Part shown: one piece after another, positions 8,941-17,647 of the stretch
How the letters are laid out: each line of letters opens with the position of its first letter
How positions within the stretch are numbered: position 1 is the stretch's first letter
Origin: Geobacteraceae bacterium
GTDB taxonomy: Bacteria > Desulfobacterota > Desulfuromonadia > Geobacterales > Pseudopelobacteraceae
DNA length: 64,000 nucleotides
Assembly: GCA_025355965.1 (NCBI GenBank)
Contig: JANXYR010000016.1
Location: 1-64,000, forward strand
Reading direction: 5' to 3'
Notes under the pieces: model-generated
The model's input: only the letters and a program-made list of their open reading frames with translations
The model's database searches: none
What the model was told of the DNA's origin: nothing
Translations under genes and position numbers: made by a program

Positions 8941-9908
8941 CCCGGCGTAGATATACTATTATGGTCGCTCTGCTGCTTTTATCCCTCACAGTACCTGCAC
9001 TGGGCAAAAATTATTCGCTTCACTCTCCCAAACTATGGACCCCGCAGGAAAAAGAGCAGTATGAGAAGGAAAACCCTCCGGTTATTGGCGAGAAAGAACT
9101 GGCTCAAAAGCAAAAGGAGCAGGTGAAAAAAGAGAAGGAACAGGCCGAGAAACAGAAGGAACTTGTTAAAAAGGAAAAAGAGCAGCTTGAGAAGGAAAAG
9201 GAACGGTTAAAAAAAGAAAAAGAGCAGGTCGAGAAGCAAAGGGAAGAGGTAAAAAAAGAAAATGAAAAGGTAAAAAAGGAAAAGGCGCGGATTAAGAAGG
9301 ATCAGATACTGGTCAAGGATGGTGTATCGTATCGCGAGGTGACAGTACAAAAGGGTGATACCTTATACACTATCTCCCGTAAATACAGTAAAGAAGGTTC
9401 CTCGTATCCTGAAACGCTACGGTTTAACGATATTCAGGATCCGGACCAGATCGTTAGTGGTGATGTAATCAAAGTACCTCTGTTTCAGGAGAAGAAAGCG
9501 AAACAACGTGCAGCGGCAAAGCAGCTCAAGCTAACTACGGCATCCGCAAAACAGCAAGCAACAGCCAAAACAGCTGGCAAACCGGTACGCGAACCTTCTC
9601 TGAGTTACGTAAAAGAGTCTAATGTCGGCAAGAATAAAGTGAGTGTTGCACAACCCGCAAAAGCAATAGTCCTGCCACCCGCCACATTACCTGCCATAGT
9701 CTGCATACCGCAGCAGCAAACATTTTCCAACAATTCCACAGCCGGGACGAAACTTTTTGAACAGGCAATCAAATCATATCGCAGTGGTGACTGTCAAACA
9801 GCAATTCAGCTTTTTGGCCGATTTTTGGCCGAGAATAACGCCTCGGCATTGGCGGCGGATGCGAGCCTTTTTATTGCAGACTGCTATCTAAAACTTTCTG
9901 GAAAGTAG
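8937..9908 (+). CDS. Exported coiled-coil protein with LysM domain and C-terminal helical repeat
   Basis: The 323-residue protein has a signal peptide (residues 1 to about 23, ending ALG). A highly charged coiled coil at about residues 35-120 is built of repeated K-E-K-E-Q/K-Q-K-E units. A LysM peptidoglycan-binding domain lies around 130-183 (VQKGDTLYTISRKY…NDI.DPD.I..GD.IKVP). After a low-complexity linker rich in A, K and Q comes a C-terminal TPR-like segment (LFEQAIKSYRSGDCQTAIQLF…AADASLFIADCYLKL) similar to YbgF/CpoB repeats. It probably sits in the periplasm bound to peptidoglycan. Function is unknown; a scaffold for an envelope complex is inferred. It follows the small membrane ORF by overlap and the cytochrome by about 190 bp. 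Confidence 0.8.
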   Translation: MTRRRYTIMVALLLLSLTVPALGKNYSLHSPKLWTPQEKEQYEKENPPVIGEKELAQKQKEQVKKEKEQAEKQKELVKKEKEQLEKEKERLKKEKEQVEKQREEVKKENEKVKKEKARIKKDQILVKDGVSYREVTVQKGDTLYTISRKYSKEGSSYPETLRFNDIQDPDQIVSGDVIKVPLFQEKKAKQRAAAKQLKLTTASAKQQATAKTAGKPVREPSLSYVKESNVGKNKVSVAQPAKAIVLPPATLPAIVCIPQQQTFSNNSTAGTKLFEQAIKSYRSGDCQTAIQLFGRFLAENNASALAADASLFIADCYLKLSGK

Positions 9909-9939
9909 CTCGATACCCAGCGGAAGAGTTCTGCAATGC

Positions 9940-10743
9940 CTAATTACATGTAGTGACATTCAGAAAGTATTTCCGTTGTTGGATATTGGCGGTAGGTGCT
10001 TGGAAGTCGGTTGCAGTAACAACAACCGGATAGGCTCCTGTTGCGACTGACGTGGTCCCGGAAAGCGCCGCACCTGAATTTGAAATTCCGGTAGGCAATC
10101 CAGTGAAAGAGAACGTTACCGGAGGCACTCCACCGTCGGCGAAGAGGGTTGCTGAATAATTTAACCCCTTGCAGGCCTTCGGCAGCTCATTGTTTAAAAT
10201 CCTGATACTCCCTTTTGTAGACCCAAAACAACCCGCCTCTGTCTGCAATTCATTCAGCGTTACGATCCGGTATAGATCTGCATCCGGCTGGAGGCCGGTT
10301 AAAACCCCGCTTGCAATGGAAGGGGTAGAGGCTATGTTCATGTCGTCACCTCCGCTAATGAGCAGAAATGCTACCTCCTGTCCGGTTGTGCTTGTTCTCC
10401 CACAGAGACCACCGCTGGCCGTAGCGGACAGATTACTGTCGTATGCATAGCCAATAGTCTTGCCCCAGGCATCCTGCGGATTGCTGCCGAAGACCCCCAC
10501 ATACTCTCCGGCAACAGGGAGACGGTTATTCCTGACTCCCCAGGCTATTATCATTTTAGCATCTCGCTCCAACTCGGCTTTGGAGTCAGTGATTTTTTTC
10601 TGAGTAACTATGGAACCTAACATTCTGGAACCAGCGCTGACAAGTATCCCTACCAGGGTGAAAAAAATCACCAGATACAGCAGTGCGATGCCGTGTTGGC
10701 TGCGTATAAGTGGTGAAAGTGACACGGTCGAGTCTCGGTGCAT
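9940..10743 (-). CDS. Large pseudopilin-like protein with Ig-like tail (second of a tandem pair)
   Basis: From the ATG at 10741-10743, which overlaps the upstream stop by one base (TAATG), the protein has 267 residues. After a short leader the sequence QHGIALLYLVIFFTLVGIL resembles the divergent prepilin start of MshP/PilX-like minor pilins (a G followed by a hydrophobic helix). The globular part shares motifs with the upstream paralogue: DAWGKTIGYAYDSNL, CGR.ST, LNELQTEAGC and ILNNELPKAC. The end is a putative Ig-like (He_PIG type) domain with PPVTFSFTGLPTGI. It is likely a minor pilin displayed at a pilus tip or an adhesin subunit. Confidence 0.72.
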   Translation of the reverse strand: MHRDSTVSLSPLIRSQHGIALLYLVIFFTLVGILVSAGSRMLGSIVTQKKITDSKAELERDAKMIIAWGVRNNRLPVAGEYVGVFGSNPQDAWGKTIGYAYDSNLSATASGGLCGRTSTTGQEVAFLLISGGDDMNIASTPSIASGVLTGLQPDADLYRIVTLNELQTEAGCFGSTKGSIRILNNELPKACKGLNYSATLFADGGVPPVTFSFTGLPTGISNSGAALSGTTSVATGAYPVVVTATDFQAPTANIQQRKYFLNVTTCN

Positions 10744-11690
10744 TACTGCGGATTGATGGTCAGCACGAACATCTTCTGGGCACAATTATCTCCCGGATCG
10801 GCTGCATTACAGGCGGCGCTGGTGGCTATACCGTCTGCGAAATCGCGGGCCACCACCGTGATCGAATAGGCTCCGGTGGTGGTAGTGGCGGCTGGAAAGG
10901 AGATGGTCAGGCCGGAGGAGGCTGCAGTCCAACTGGCCTCGCTTAGTCCGAGACAGTTGGCGTTTTGAACACCCCCTGTCGGTGCGTTAAATCCTGGTGG
11001 CAGAGTACTGACGCACCATTTGTAGGTGTTAGGGCCTGTGGCAAAGGGTACACCGCCATCGGCGGACAGAGTTACCGAATAGATATTGGGGACGGCCCCG
11101 AAGGGCAACTCATTATTCACAATCTTCAGTGGTGCCCCCTGACAGCCTATTTTACTGCGCAGTTCATCCAACGTCACCCAGCGGACGAGGTCACTATTGG
11201 GGCCGATAACATTAATGGTGCCGGTGGCAGCGCCGGAAGCTGTGATGGGAATGGCACTCAGTGTGCTCTTGAGTGCGGTATTATCTGCAGCACTGAGGAC
11301 AGCAAAAGCCACATTGTTAACAGTTGCTGCAGGGTCAGTTGTGGCCAGAGTCAGGCTGGTTGAGCGTCGTCCGCAGATGGTGTCTTTGGTTGGTGTGGCG
11401 GAGTAGAGGTTGGCATCGTATAGGTAGATCAGATTTCGTCCCCAGGCATCCAGAGGGGATTTGGCAGCAGTAGGAAAGGCGATTTCATTGGGAATGGTAT
11501 TTCTCGACGAAACCCAGCTAATAATGGACTGCAGCGTGGCATCCTCCATATCCCTTGTCTCACGCACCTTGACGAAGGTGGTCAAAGGCCCGATCATACC
11601 GCCACCCAAGCCAATCAGCAGGCCTATGATCACCAGCACGATGGAGAGTTCGATCAGGGAGAAACCGTTTTGATTATTGTACGTTCGCAT
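10743..11690 (-). CDS. Large type IV pilin-like protein with Ig-like tail (first of a tandem pair)
   Basis: The 315-residue protein has a canonical prepilin peptidase site: a short basic leader, then G/FSLIELSIVLVIIGLLIG with the conserved Glu at +5. The globular domain contains DAWGRNLIYLYDANL, CGRRSTSL, LDELRSKIGCQ and IVNNELPFG, all shared with the downstream gene. The C-terminal roughly 110 residues look like an Ig-like fold with paired cysteines. At 315 residues it is twice the length of a major pilin. It is probably processed by the prepilin peptidase and assembled as a minor pilin, perhaps by the MSHA-type machinery encoded at 37-46 kb. Confidence 0.8.
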   Translation of the reverse strand: MRTYNNQNGFSLIELSIVLVIIGLLIGLGGGMIGPLTTFVKVRETRDMEDATLQSIISWVSSRNTIPNEIAFPTAAKSPLDAWGRNLIYLYDANLYSATPTKDTICGRRSTSLTLATTDPAATVNNVAFAVLSAADNTALKSTLSAIPITASGAATGTINVIGPNSDLVRWVTLDELRSKIGCQGAPLKIVNNELPFGAVPNIYSVTLSADGGVPFATGPNTYKWCVSTLPPGFNAPTGGVQNANCLGLSEASWTAASSGLTISFPAATTTTGAYSITVVARDFADGIATSAACNAADPGDNCAQKMFVLTINPQ

Positions 11691-11900
11691 GATGACGGGT
11701 ATACCACAATCGGCAGAATAAACAAAGGGGTGCGATTTTCACTCTTAGCAACATAGATGAAAATCTTGACAAAACTGTTTTAAAAGAACACTAACTTTTT
11801 TATTGGAATAGTTACCTAAAATTTTGATAAAGTGCGTCAGGACGGGACAAGGATTGTTTACAAGAAGAAAAAACCTCAATGAAATGAGAAGAACAATTAC

Positions 11901-12635
11901 ATGCACAATGATTTGTTGATTATTATTCCATGTTTTAACGAAGTTCATAATATTCAGGGGGTTATCGCGGACCTGAGATTGGTAATCGGTAAAGATGTCG
12001 ACATTGTCGTCATAGATGACTGTTCAACAGACGGAACATCCAAGCTGCTTGTAGCGCTCGATGTCATCACAATTACGTTACCATTCAACTTGGGCTACTC
12101 AGGTGCACTGCAGACAGGATACAAATATGCATTCGCGCACGGGTATGAACAGGTATTACAGTTTGACGCAGACGGACAACATCTGGCGTCGGAAATCCAG
12201 ACACTTCTGAATGTACGAAAACAGTACAATGCAGACATCATTATCGGATCTCGTTTCGCTGAATCCGGAAGATCCCATGACTCATTTCTGAAAAGAATTG
12301 CTACTAGCCTGTTTTGTAAATTAATCAAGATCATCACGGGTGAGACCATTTACGATCCAACCTCAGGTTTTCAACTGCTTAATCGAAGTGCACTGGAACG
12401 TTATACAAAGATACATAACTTTCCCTATTACCCTGATGCGAACATAATCATTGAAATGATTCTGAATGGTTTTTCTGTAAAAGAGGTACAGGTTGCCATG
12501 CGGGATCGACAGCGTGGAAACAGCATGCATTCAGGATTGCTTCGCCAGAGTAAATATATGGCTACACTCTTCTACAGTATCTTTATAATCGTGCTGAAAT
12601 ACTTCCCGTCTAAATTACACCATAAGGTCAGGTAA
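11901..12635 (+). CDS. Family 2 glycosyltransferase (dolichyl-phosphate-mannose synthase-like)
   Basis: The 244-residue GT-A enzyme has the N-terminal signature IIIPCFNEVHNI, VVIDDCSTDGT, the DADGQH metal/nucleotide motif and GSRFAESG. These match DPM1-like GT2 enzymes that charge polyprenyl phosphate with a sugar. There are no membrane helices. Six bases downstream lies a DUF2304 membrane protein, a very common partner of this type of GT2. The pair may build a lipid-linked sugar donor. The 210 bp upstream (11691-11900) contain a TTGACA at 11766-11771 but no clear -10 box. Confidence 0.87.
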   Translation: MHNDLLIIIPCFNEVHNIQGVIADLRLVIGKDVDIVVIDDCSTDGTSKLLVALDVITITLPFNLGYSGALQTGYKYAFAHGYEQVLQFDADGQHLASEIQTLLNVRKQYNADIIIGSRFAESGRSHDSFLKRIATSLFCKLIKIITGETIYDPTSGFQLLNRSALERYTKIHNFPYYPDANIIIEMILNGFSVKEVQVAMRDRQRGNSMHSGLLRQSKYMATLFYSIFIIVLKYFPSKLHHKVR

Positions 12636-12640
12636 CCCTC

Positions 12641-13018
12641 ATGTATTGGAACTACCTGTATTTTTCAGTAATAGGTATATTTTTTGTCGTCTATGTATTC
12701 AAGAAAGTGAAGAGAAACGAGTTCTCAGAGGGGAGAAGCATCTTTTGGATAGCCGGTGGCTTTACCATGCTTTGCCTTTCTCTCTTCCCCGTCATTTTTA
12801 TCAAGCTTTCATTGTTATTGGGGATTGTCTATCCTCCATCGTTGTTATTTCTGCTGAGTATCGTTTTCGTAGTTTTTGTTTCATTTCGCCAGGACCAAGA
12901 GATCTCGCAACTGTCGGAGCGAGTGAATGAACTGGCTCAGCGCAACGCATTGCTGGAGCAAGCAATCAGCGCTTTCCGCGCCGAGGAACGCTTGAAGCAG
13001 GATAATATTGGGGAATAG
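12641..13018 (+). CDS. DUF2304 family membrane protein
   Basis: The 125-residue protein has three hydrophobic helices (about residues 3-20, 31-50 and 54-75) followed by a cytoplasmic coiled-coil tail (ERVNELAQRNALLEQAISAFRAEERL). This layout matches DUF2304 proteins, which are nearly always next to a GT2 glycosyltransferase, as here (6 bp gap). It is thought to anchor or assist the GT2 enzyme. The gene is convergent with the large glycan cluster. Confidence 0.85.
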   Translation: MYWNYLYFSVIGIFFVVYVFKKVKRNEFSEGRSIFWIAGGFTMLCLSLFPVIFIKLSLLLGIVYPPSLLFLLSIVFVVFVSFRQDQEISQLSERVNELAQRNALLEQAISAFRAEERLKQDNIGE

Positions 13019-13073
13019 GGGAAATAGGCGACTTCAATGAACCGCAGGTTTTGCTACTAACCCCACCGTTTCA

Positions 13074-14015
13074 TCACAAGAACGACTGGGAAGCTTTGGT
13101 TGTACGCTTGATAAATATGCCATAAAAGAGCAGGTATAGAAAAAATAGAGCCATAAAAGCCACACTGACAACTCTCAAATATACACTGGTAAGTATAGCT
13201 ATTTGATTATCATAACCAAACTGATGCAATAGTCGTACGGTAATCAGTTCAATAATTCCAATGCCACCAGGAATGAACGTCAAAACACCAATTGTAATAC
13301 TTATTGAAAAAATTATAATGACTTTGAGTAATCCGATATCGATGCCGGCAGCTTTGAAAATAAAATAAAAACAATATATGTCACCCAGGTATGCCAGCAA
13401 GGTAATTACACATATCTTTTTCAATATAGCCGATTCAGGGAGTTCAATTTTAGATTTAACCTTATTATATTGTTTTACAAACAGGGCGCGGACTGAAGGC
13501 AGGAATTTGTCAATTAACAGGATTGCAGCAATTGACATCATGATGAATAGAATAAGAAAAAGGCCATATTTAAAGCTTGCGTTAATGACAAGCCAACACA
13601 CACTGAACAAAAATAATAGCAGCAAAAACACAGTTTCTATAATTCTGTCAAATAGCAATCTGATCAGCCGATGCAGGTATGTGCAATTATTATTATCAAA
13701 CTTATTGATAATATACGGAGTTACCAGTTCTCCAAGCTTCATTGGCAAGATCTGGTTGGTAATATTATTGATGATATACATGTTCACGAAAAAAATCAGC
13801 CGAGAGTTAGATGTCCCTCCGGCGAGTAAATTCCATTTATAACCTCTTGTGATAGTTGCAGAAATATATATTAACCAGGCAATAAATATATATTTGTACT
13901 CTAATGTTTGAAATACATTGCGCATTTCATCAATGGTTATGTTTTTAGATACTTGATAAAACAGAAGCAAGCCGCAAAAGAACAGTAATGTGCCAATTAA
14001 TATTCTACTTGTCAT
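13074..14015 (-). CDS. Lysylphosphatidylglycerol synthase TM-domain (UPF0104/AglD-like) membrane protein
   Basis: The 313-residue polytopic protein has about seven to eight hydrophobic helices. It carries the family motifs RGYKWNLL, PMKLGELVTPYII near residue 100 and FIPGGIGIIELI near residue 250. Such proteins often occur with glycosyltransferases and may act in lipid or glycan translocation; the exact activity is unknown. It is the last gene of the 22-gene cluster and overlaps the preceding GT2 by 11 bp. Base composition is strongly AT-rich compared with the flanking housekeeping genes, pointing to acquired DNA. Confidence 0.82.
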   Translation of the reverse strand: MTSRILIGTLLFFCGLLLFYQVSKNITIDEMRNVFQTLEYKYIFIAWLIYISATITRGYKWNLLAGGTSNSRLIFFVNMYIINNITNQILPMKLGELVTPYIINKFDNNNCTYLHRLIRLLFDRIIETVFLLLLFLFSVCWLVINASFKYGLFLILFIMMSIAAILLIDKFLPSVRALFVKQYNKVKSKIELPESAILKKICVITLLAYLGDIYCFYFIFKAAGIDIGLLKVIIIFSISITIGVLTFIPGGIGIIELITVRLLHQFGYDNQIAILTSVYLRVVSVAFMALFFLYLLFYGIFIKRTTKASQSFL

Positions 14016-14841
14016 CGGCTAAATTGATAATATTAGGACAGCTTGCTGTAAGAAGCCCGTTTCTCAACTTGACCATGCCAAAACGTAATAAAATTGTTGA
14101 TACACTCCTCGATATCAACTTAGCCAACAGAGAGTATATTGCTGATACTCTACTGCAACCATGATCAATTGATATATGCGCAATTTCTAAATAACCTTGT
14201 AAAGCGTTATCACTGATTCCACCAGATGACATGTGTACTATAATTTTACCAAAATATCTGAAATTTGCTTGTTGATCTAAAAGCATTTGAAATATTTCAA
14301 AATCGACTGCATAAACGTAATTTTTATTTAATTTATTGATAAATTGGTCGTAAACAGTTTTTTTTACGAAATACGTATTCAAAAATATTGATGGCCATTT
14401 ATATCTATTGTTGTAGATATCAGTATTAGTAGTGAACCATGGATGGCATAAAAAACTAATGTTATTGCTGGTGTCATGATAAATAAAATCGCTATGCAGA
14501 ACATCGCATTGCTCTGTGTTTAAAATATTCCCAATTGAATTCAAAATATCTGGTTCAAGATAATCGTCTGACGGTAATAAAAAAATATAGTCTCCGGTCG
14601 CTGATGCATACCCTTTTAAATTAGCATGCATAGGTCCATCGTCAGGTTCAGATATCCATTTTGTTATAAACGAATCATATTTATTCAGCACATCCAGGGT
14701 GCCATCGGCTGAACCACCATCGACAATTATGTACTCTAGATTACAGTAGTTTTGACTGATAACACTCTTTATTGAGCGCTCCAGCAGAGTCGCTCGATTA
14801 AAGGTGGGGGTAATTATAGTTATTTTTGGGTAGCTATCCAC
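14005..14841 (-). CDS. Family 2 glycosyltransferase
   Basis: From the GTG at 14839-14841, with a GAGG upstream, the protein has 278 residues. The GT-A fold is shown by ITIITPTFNRATLLERSIKS, EYIIVDGGSADGT and the D-x-D-like PSDDYLEPD. EPDDGPMHAN near residue 90 resembles WcaA/colanic-acid type GT2 enzymes. It presumably transfers the cluster's special sugar to a lipid-linked acceptor. It overlaps the guanylyltransferase gene by 8 bp. A longer frame upstream lies inside that gene and is unlikely. The DNA is AT-rich. Confidence 0.83.
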   Translation of the reverse strand: MDSYPKITIITPTFNRATLLERSIKSVISQNYCNLEYIIVDGGSADGTLDVLNKYDSFITKWISEPDDGPMHANLKGYASATGDYIFLLPSDDYLEPDILNSIGNILNTEQCDVLHSDFIYHDTSNNISFLCHPWFTTNTDIYNNRYKWPSIFLNTYFVKKTVYDQFINKLNKNYVYAVDFEIFQMLLDQQANFRYFGKIIVHMSSGGISDNALQGYLEIAHISIDHGCSRVSAIYSLLAKLISRSVSTILLRFGMVKLRNGLLTASCPNIINLADDK

Positions 14842-15529
14842 GCATTGCCTCACAAAATGATCTGTAATCTTCGGGTATGCCAATATCGATAAAATAACCT
14901 TTATGGGCCGCCCCGAATATTTTTTCACCTATTCGGCGCGGCAGCACATCTTTTTCTAATGATATGCTGCCATGTGGGATCTGATGTGCGAAGTCAGAGT
15001 CTAATACATAAATTCCAGCGTTGATTAAACCTTGACCAACCCTCTTTTTTTCATGGAAATTAATAATTTCCGAATTGCTGTCAAGCTCAACATTGCCATA
15101 ACGCGAAATATTCTCCATTGCAACAAGAGCCAATGTCACATTAGCCTGCATCGCTCTGTGATATTGGATTAGAGAACAAATATCTATGTCAAAAAAAGAA
15201 TCACCGTTCATTACAAGGAATGAGTCCTCAGTAACGAGCCGGGATGCCTCACGTATTGCGCCGCCAGTGCCGAGAGGTTCAATTTCAATTGCATATTGAA
15301 TGTTTAATCCCCGGTCTGCGCCATTCCCAAAGTAATCACGAATAACTTCCCATTTATATCCGACACTTAAAATTACATCCCGAATATTTGAACGAATTAG
15401 CTGTCGCATCAGATATTCAAGGAAGGGTTTCCCATTTACCGGTGCCATCGGCTTCGGCATGTCACTTACGACCGACTTGAGCCGCGTACCCATGCCCCCA
15501 GCAAGAATGACTGCCTGCATGTTTCCCAT
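14834..15529 (-). CDS. hddC: Sugar-1-phosphate guanylyltransferase, HddC-like
   Basis: The 231-residue nucleotidyltransferase starts MGNMQAVILAGGMGTRL with PKPMAPVNGKPFLEYL, and has the LGTGGAI loop and NGDSFF metal site. The length and the tail SLEKDVLPRR…GYFIDIGIPEDY agree with D-glycero-alpha-D-manno-heptose 1-phosphate guanylyltransferases. It would make GDP-heptose from the product of the HddA-like kinase two genes upstream. The ATG at 15529 overlaps the NUDIX stop (TGATG) and has AAGGA upstream; a second ATG three codons in is also possible. A glucose-1-phosphate transferase role cannot be excluded, but the kinase supports the heptose call. Confidence 0.8.
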   Translation of the reverse strand: MGNMQAVILAGGMGTRLKSVVSDMPKPMAPVNGKPFLEYLMRQLIRSNIRDVILSVGYKWEVIRDYFGNGADRGLNIQYAIEIEPLGTGGAIREASRLVTEDSFLVMNGDSFFDIDICSLIQYHRAMQANVTLALVAMENISRYGNVELDSNSEIINFHEKKRVGQGLINAGIYVLDSDFAHQIPHGSISLEKDVLPRRIGEKIFGAAHKGYFIDIGIPEDYRSFCEAMRG

Positions 15530-16134
15530 CAGTTTTCCTTCTGTACAGCAGACAGAAATGGCCCCAGAATCAGCGAATACAAAGCAATGTCAGGCAGCAG
15601 ACAGATACTGCCATCCCTCATTGCGGTCGCCACCTCATCAATTGTTAGTAACTCAGTCGCGCAAGATTCAATATCGTGCTGCTCTGGCTGCGCCACTTGT
15701 TTTAACTCTTGCGCGATGAAAAAGTGCGCCTTACAGATACCGCGGGTGCCATCCACCAGATAACTCCCCGCAGAGGTCCAACGTTCCGCTTGAAGGCCAG
15801 TTTCCTCCAAGAGCTCACGTCGAGCTGCATCCAAAGGTGCTTCACCGGGGTCTATACCACCACTGGGTGAGGTCAGGATGATAGTTGCTGCACCATGTTT
15901 GTACATCCGTTCCAACAAAAAACGCCCCTTGTCATCACATACAGCCATAATCACGTAATCCGGCGTCTCGATACGATAATAATCATCAATTACCCTGCCG
16001 CCCGGCAGTCTGATGGTGTCCTCGTGCACCTTCATCCACGGTGGTACATCGATAAGAGTGCGGGAGGATATCTGCTCCCATGGTAGTATTTGGGCTGAAC
16101 CAGAATCTGCAATCAGGAGATCAGGGTACTGCAT
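15529..16134 (-). CDS. NUDIX hydrolase (ADP-sugar pyrophosphatase-like)
   Basis: From the ATG at 16132-16134, which overlaps the kinase gene by 14 bp, the protein has 201 residues. The complete NUDIX box GGIDPGEAPLDAARRELLEETG is present across about residues 98-119, with the REL-EE metal ligands. The preceding strand arrangement resembles ADP-ribose/ADP-sugar pyrophosphatases. Lying between hddA and hddC, it may hydrolyse a nucleotide-sugar or clean up a by-product, but its substrate cannot be read from the sequence. Confidence 0.85.
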   Translation of the reverse strand: MQYPDLLIADSGSAQILPWEQISSRTLIDVPPWMKVHEDTIRLPGGRVIDDYYRIETPDYVIMAVCDDKGRFLLERMYKHGAATIILTSPSGGIDPGEAPLDAARRELLEETGLQAERWTSAGSYLVDGTRGICKAHFFIAQELKQVAQPEQHDIESCATELLTIDEVATAMRDGSICLLPDIALYSLILGPFLSAVQKEN

Positions 16135-17110
16135 AATAGATAACCTGACTGCCAAGCGTGTCGAACCGAAATGGCACATGAAGCAGGGGTGAAAGTGCGG
16201 ATTTAAGTCGATCCTGCTTTTCCGGTTCAATAAAAAACAGGATGAAACCTCCACCGCCTGCTCCTAAAACTTTACCGCCCAAGGCACCGGCAGCCAATCC
16301 TTTTTGGTAGATATCGTCTATTTGCGATGTTGAAACCTTGCTTGAAAGGCTCTTTTTAAGCAGCCACGTTTCATGAAGCAGTTTACCAAAATCATCATAG
16401 CCGTTAGAACTGTTATTAAGAATGTCAATCGCGCTATCTACCATCTGATGCATGGCTGTAAGTTCACTACGCTTTGTGCCGAGTTGTTGCAATTTGTCAT
16501 TTTCAATTTCAACGGCAAAACGGGCAAAGCCTGTAAAGAAAAGCATCAGGTGGTTTTGAAGATGTACTATCTTTTCAGTGGCAATCGTAACCGGATTAAC
16601 CTCTATGTTGTTTGCTGAAAACACGATTTTGTTCAGACCGCCAAAAGCAGCGGCAATCTGATCCTGAGACCCGACCGCCTCCTTGATCATATCCTGTTCG
16701 ACGTGGATGGCATCGAAGGCTAGTCGTTTTTTTGTAATCATCTTTCCCTGGACTGCATATAAAGCATTGAGAAGACCAACTGTAAAGGCTGAACTCGATC
16801 CCAAGCCGGAATGAGAAGGCAGGTCGCCATCATGCTGCATCATAAGGCCTTCTTTGACATCCATGAAGCGGTATACTTCACGGACAGCAGGGTGCTGAAT
16901 TTCACCTATTTCATTAAATGCCTCATGTTTCGAGAAGAAGACTATCTTGTGTTTAAAGTCGAAGAACGGTGGTAACTTGCGGCAGTGCACATAACAGTAT
17001 TTGTCAATGGTTGTCGAAAGCACTGCCCCACCGTTTTCCAGGTACCATGCCGGAAAATCGGTGCCGCCGCCAAAGAAAGAGATCCTGAAAGGGGTGCGCG
17101 TAATTATCAT
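16121..17110 (-). CDS. hddA: GHMP kinase, D-glycero-alpha-D-manno-heptose 7-phosphate kinase-like
   Basis: From the ATG at 17108-17110 (MIITRTPFRISFFGGGTDFP) the protein has 329 residues. The GHMP ATP-binding motif is LPSHSGLGSSSAFTVGLLNAL near residue 95, and the C-terminal motif is GGKVLGAGGGGFILFF. The start and the FGGGTD motif are typical of HddA-type sugar kinases, which phosphorylate C-1 of heptose 7-phosphate. A start 12 codons upstream would overlap the RmlC-like gene by 20 bp. Together with hddC it gives GDP-heptose. gmhA and gmhB are not in the window; the core-LPS copies could serve. Confidence 0.85.
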   Translation of the reverse strand: MIITRTPFRISFFGGGTDFPAWYLENGGAVLSTTIDKYCYVHCRKLPPFFDFKHKIVFFSKHEAFNEIGEIQHPAVREVYRFMDVKEGLMMQHDGDLPSHSGLGSSSAFTVGLLNALYAVQGKMITKKRLAFDAIHVEQDMIKEAVGSQDQIAAAFGGLNKIVFSANNIEVNPVTIATEKIVHLQNHLMLFFTGFARFAVEIENDKLQQLGTKRSELTAMHQMVDSAIDILNNSSNGYDDFGKLLHETWLLKKSLSSKVSTSQIDDIYQKGLAAGALGGKVLGAGGGGFILFFIEPEKQDRLKSALSPLLHVPFRFDTLGSQVIYYAVP

Positions 17111-17126
17111 AAGGCTTGACGATTCA

Positions 17127-17636
17127 TTAAAATCGCCCCTCTTCATCCCTACGGGATAGAATAGGATTTTTTACCGGCCACCAGATATTTAGTTTCGGGT
17201 CGTTCCAAGTGTAGGTAAACTGTCCTTTGGGGTTGTAGTAGGTGGTTTGCTTGTAGTGGAATATTGTAGATTCGCTCAAAACTAAATGGCCATTGCCGTG
17301 TTTAGGTGGCACCAAAACCTGCCAACGGTTCTTGTCAGACAATGTGAATGATTGCCATTTGCCAAAATTGGGCGATTCGGTATCACAGTTCACCACGACA
17401 AAATAAAACTTGCCATACATACAGGAGATCAGCTTCCAGGTTTCTCCGTCGCCGTGGATACCACGGAGAGTACCTTGAGTAGAGACGGAAATATCATCCT
17501 GAATAAAGTTGCAGGTGATGCCTTTCTGTTTGTACTCATCTTCGTTGTAAGTCTCTACATATTCGCCACGAAAATCTTCGAAGATTGACGGCTTTATCAG
17601 TAAAACGCCATCCAGATCCGTTTTGGTGACTTCCAT
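17127..17636 (-). CDS. RmlC-like NDP-4-keto-deoxysugar 3,5-epimerase
   Basis: The 169-residue cupin has dTDP-4-dehydrorhamnose 3,5-epimerase family motifs: the catalytic His in TLRGIHG near residue 60, the HGNGHLVLSE strand, the proposed catalytic Tyr in the HYKQTTYYNP segment near residue 130 and WNDPKLNIWWP at the end. In heptose pathways of Campylobacter, RmlC-like enzymes epimerise GDP-4-keto-6-deoxyheptose, and that role fits next to hddA/hddC and a GDP-sugar dehydratase. The substrate is inferred from context only. Confidence 0.82.
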   Translation of the reverse strand: MEVTKTDLDGVLLIKPSIFEDFRGEYVETYNEDEYKQKGITCNFIQDDISVSTQGTLRGIHGDGETWKLISCMYGKFYFVVVNCDTESPNFGKWQSFTLSDKNRWQVLVPPKHGNGHLVLSESTIFHYKQTTYYNPKGQFTYTWNDPKLNIWWPVKNPILSRRDEEGRF

Positions 17637-17647
17637 AATCTAATCTC

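Noticed and set aside
9080-9300. Purine-rich tandem-like repeat
   Set aside because: The repeats follow codons for K-E-K-E-Q heptads of the coiled coil in the LysM protein, so they are explained by coding.
14842-14928. N-terminal extension of the GT2 gene from an upstream ATG
   Set aside because: It would be coded inside the guanylyltransferase gene and has no GT2 similarity; the GTG at 14841 with GAGG upstream is preferred.
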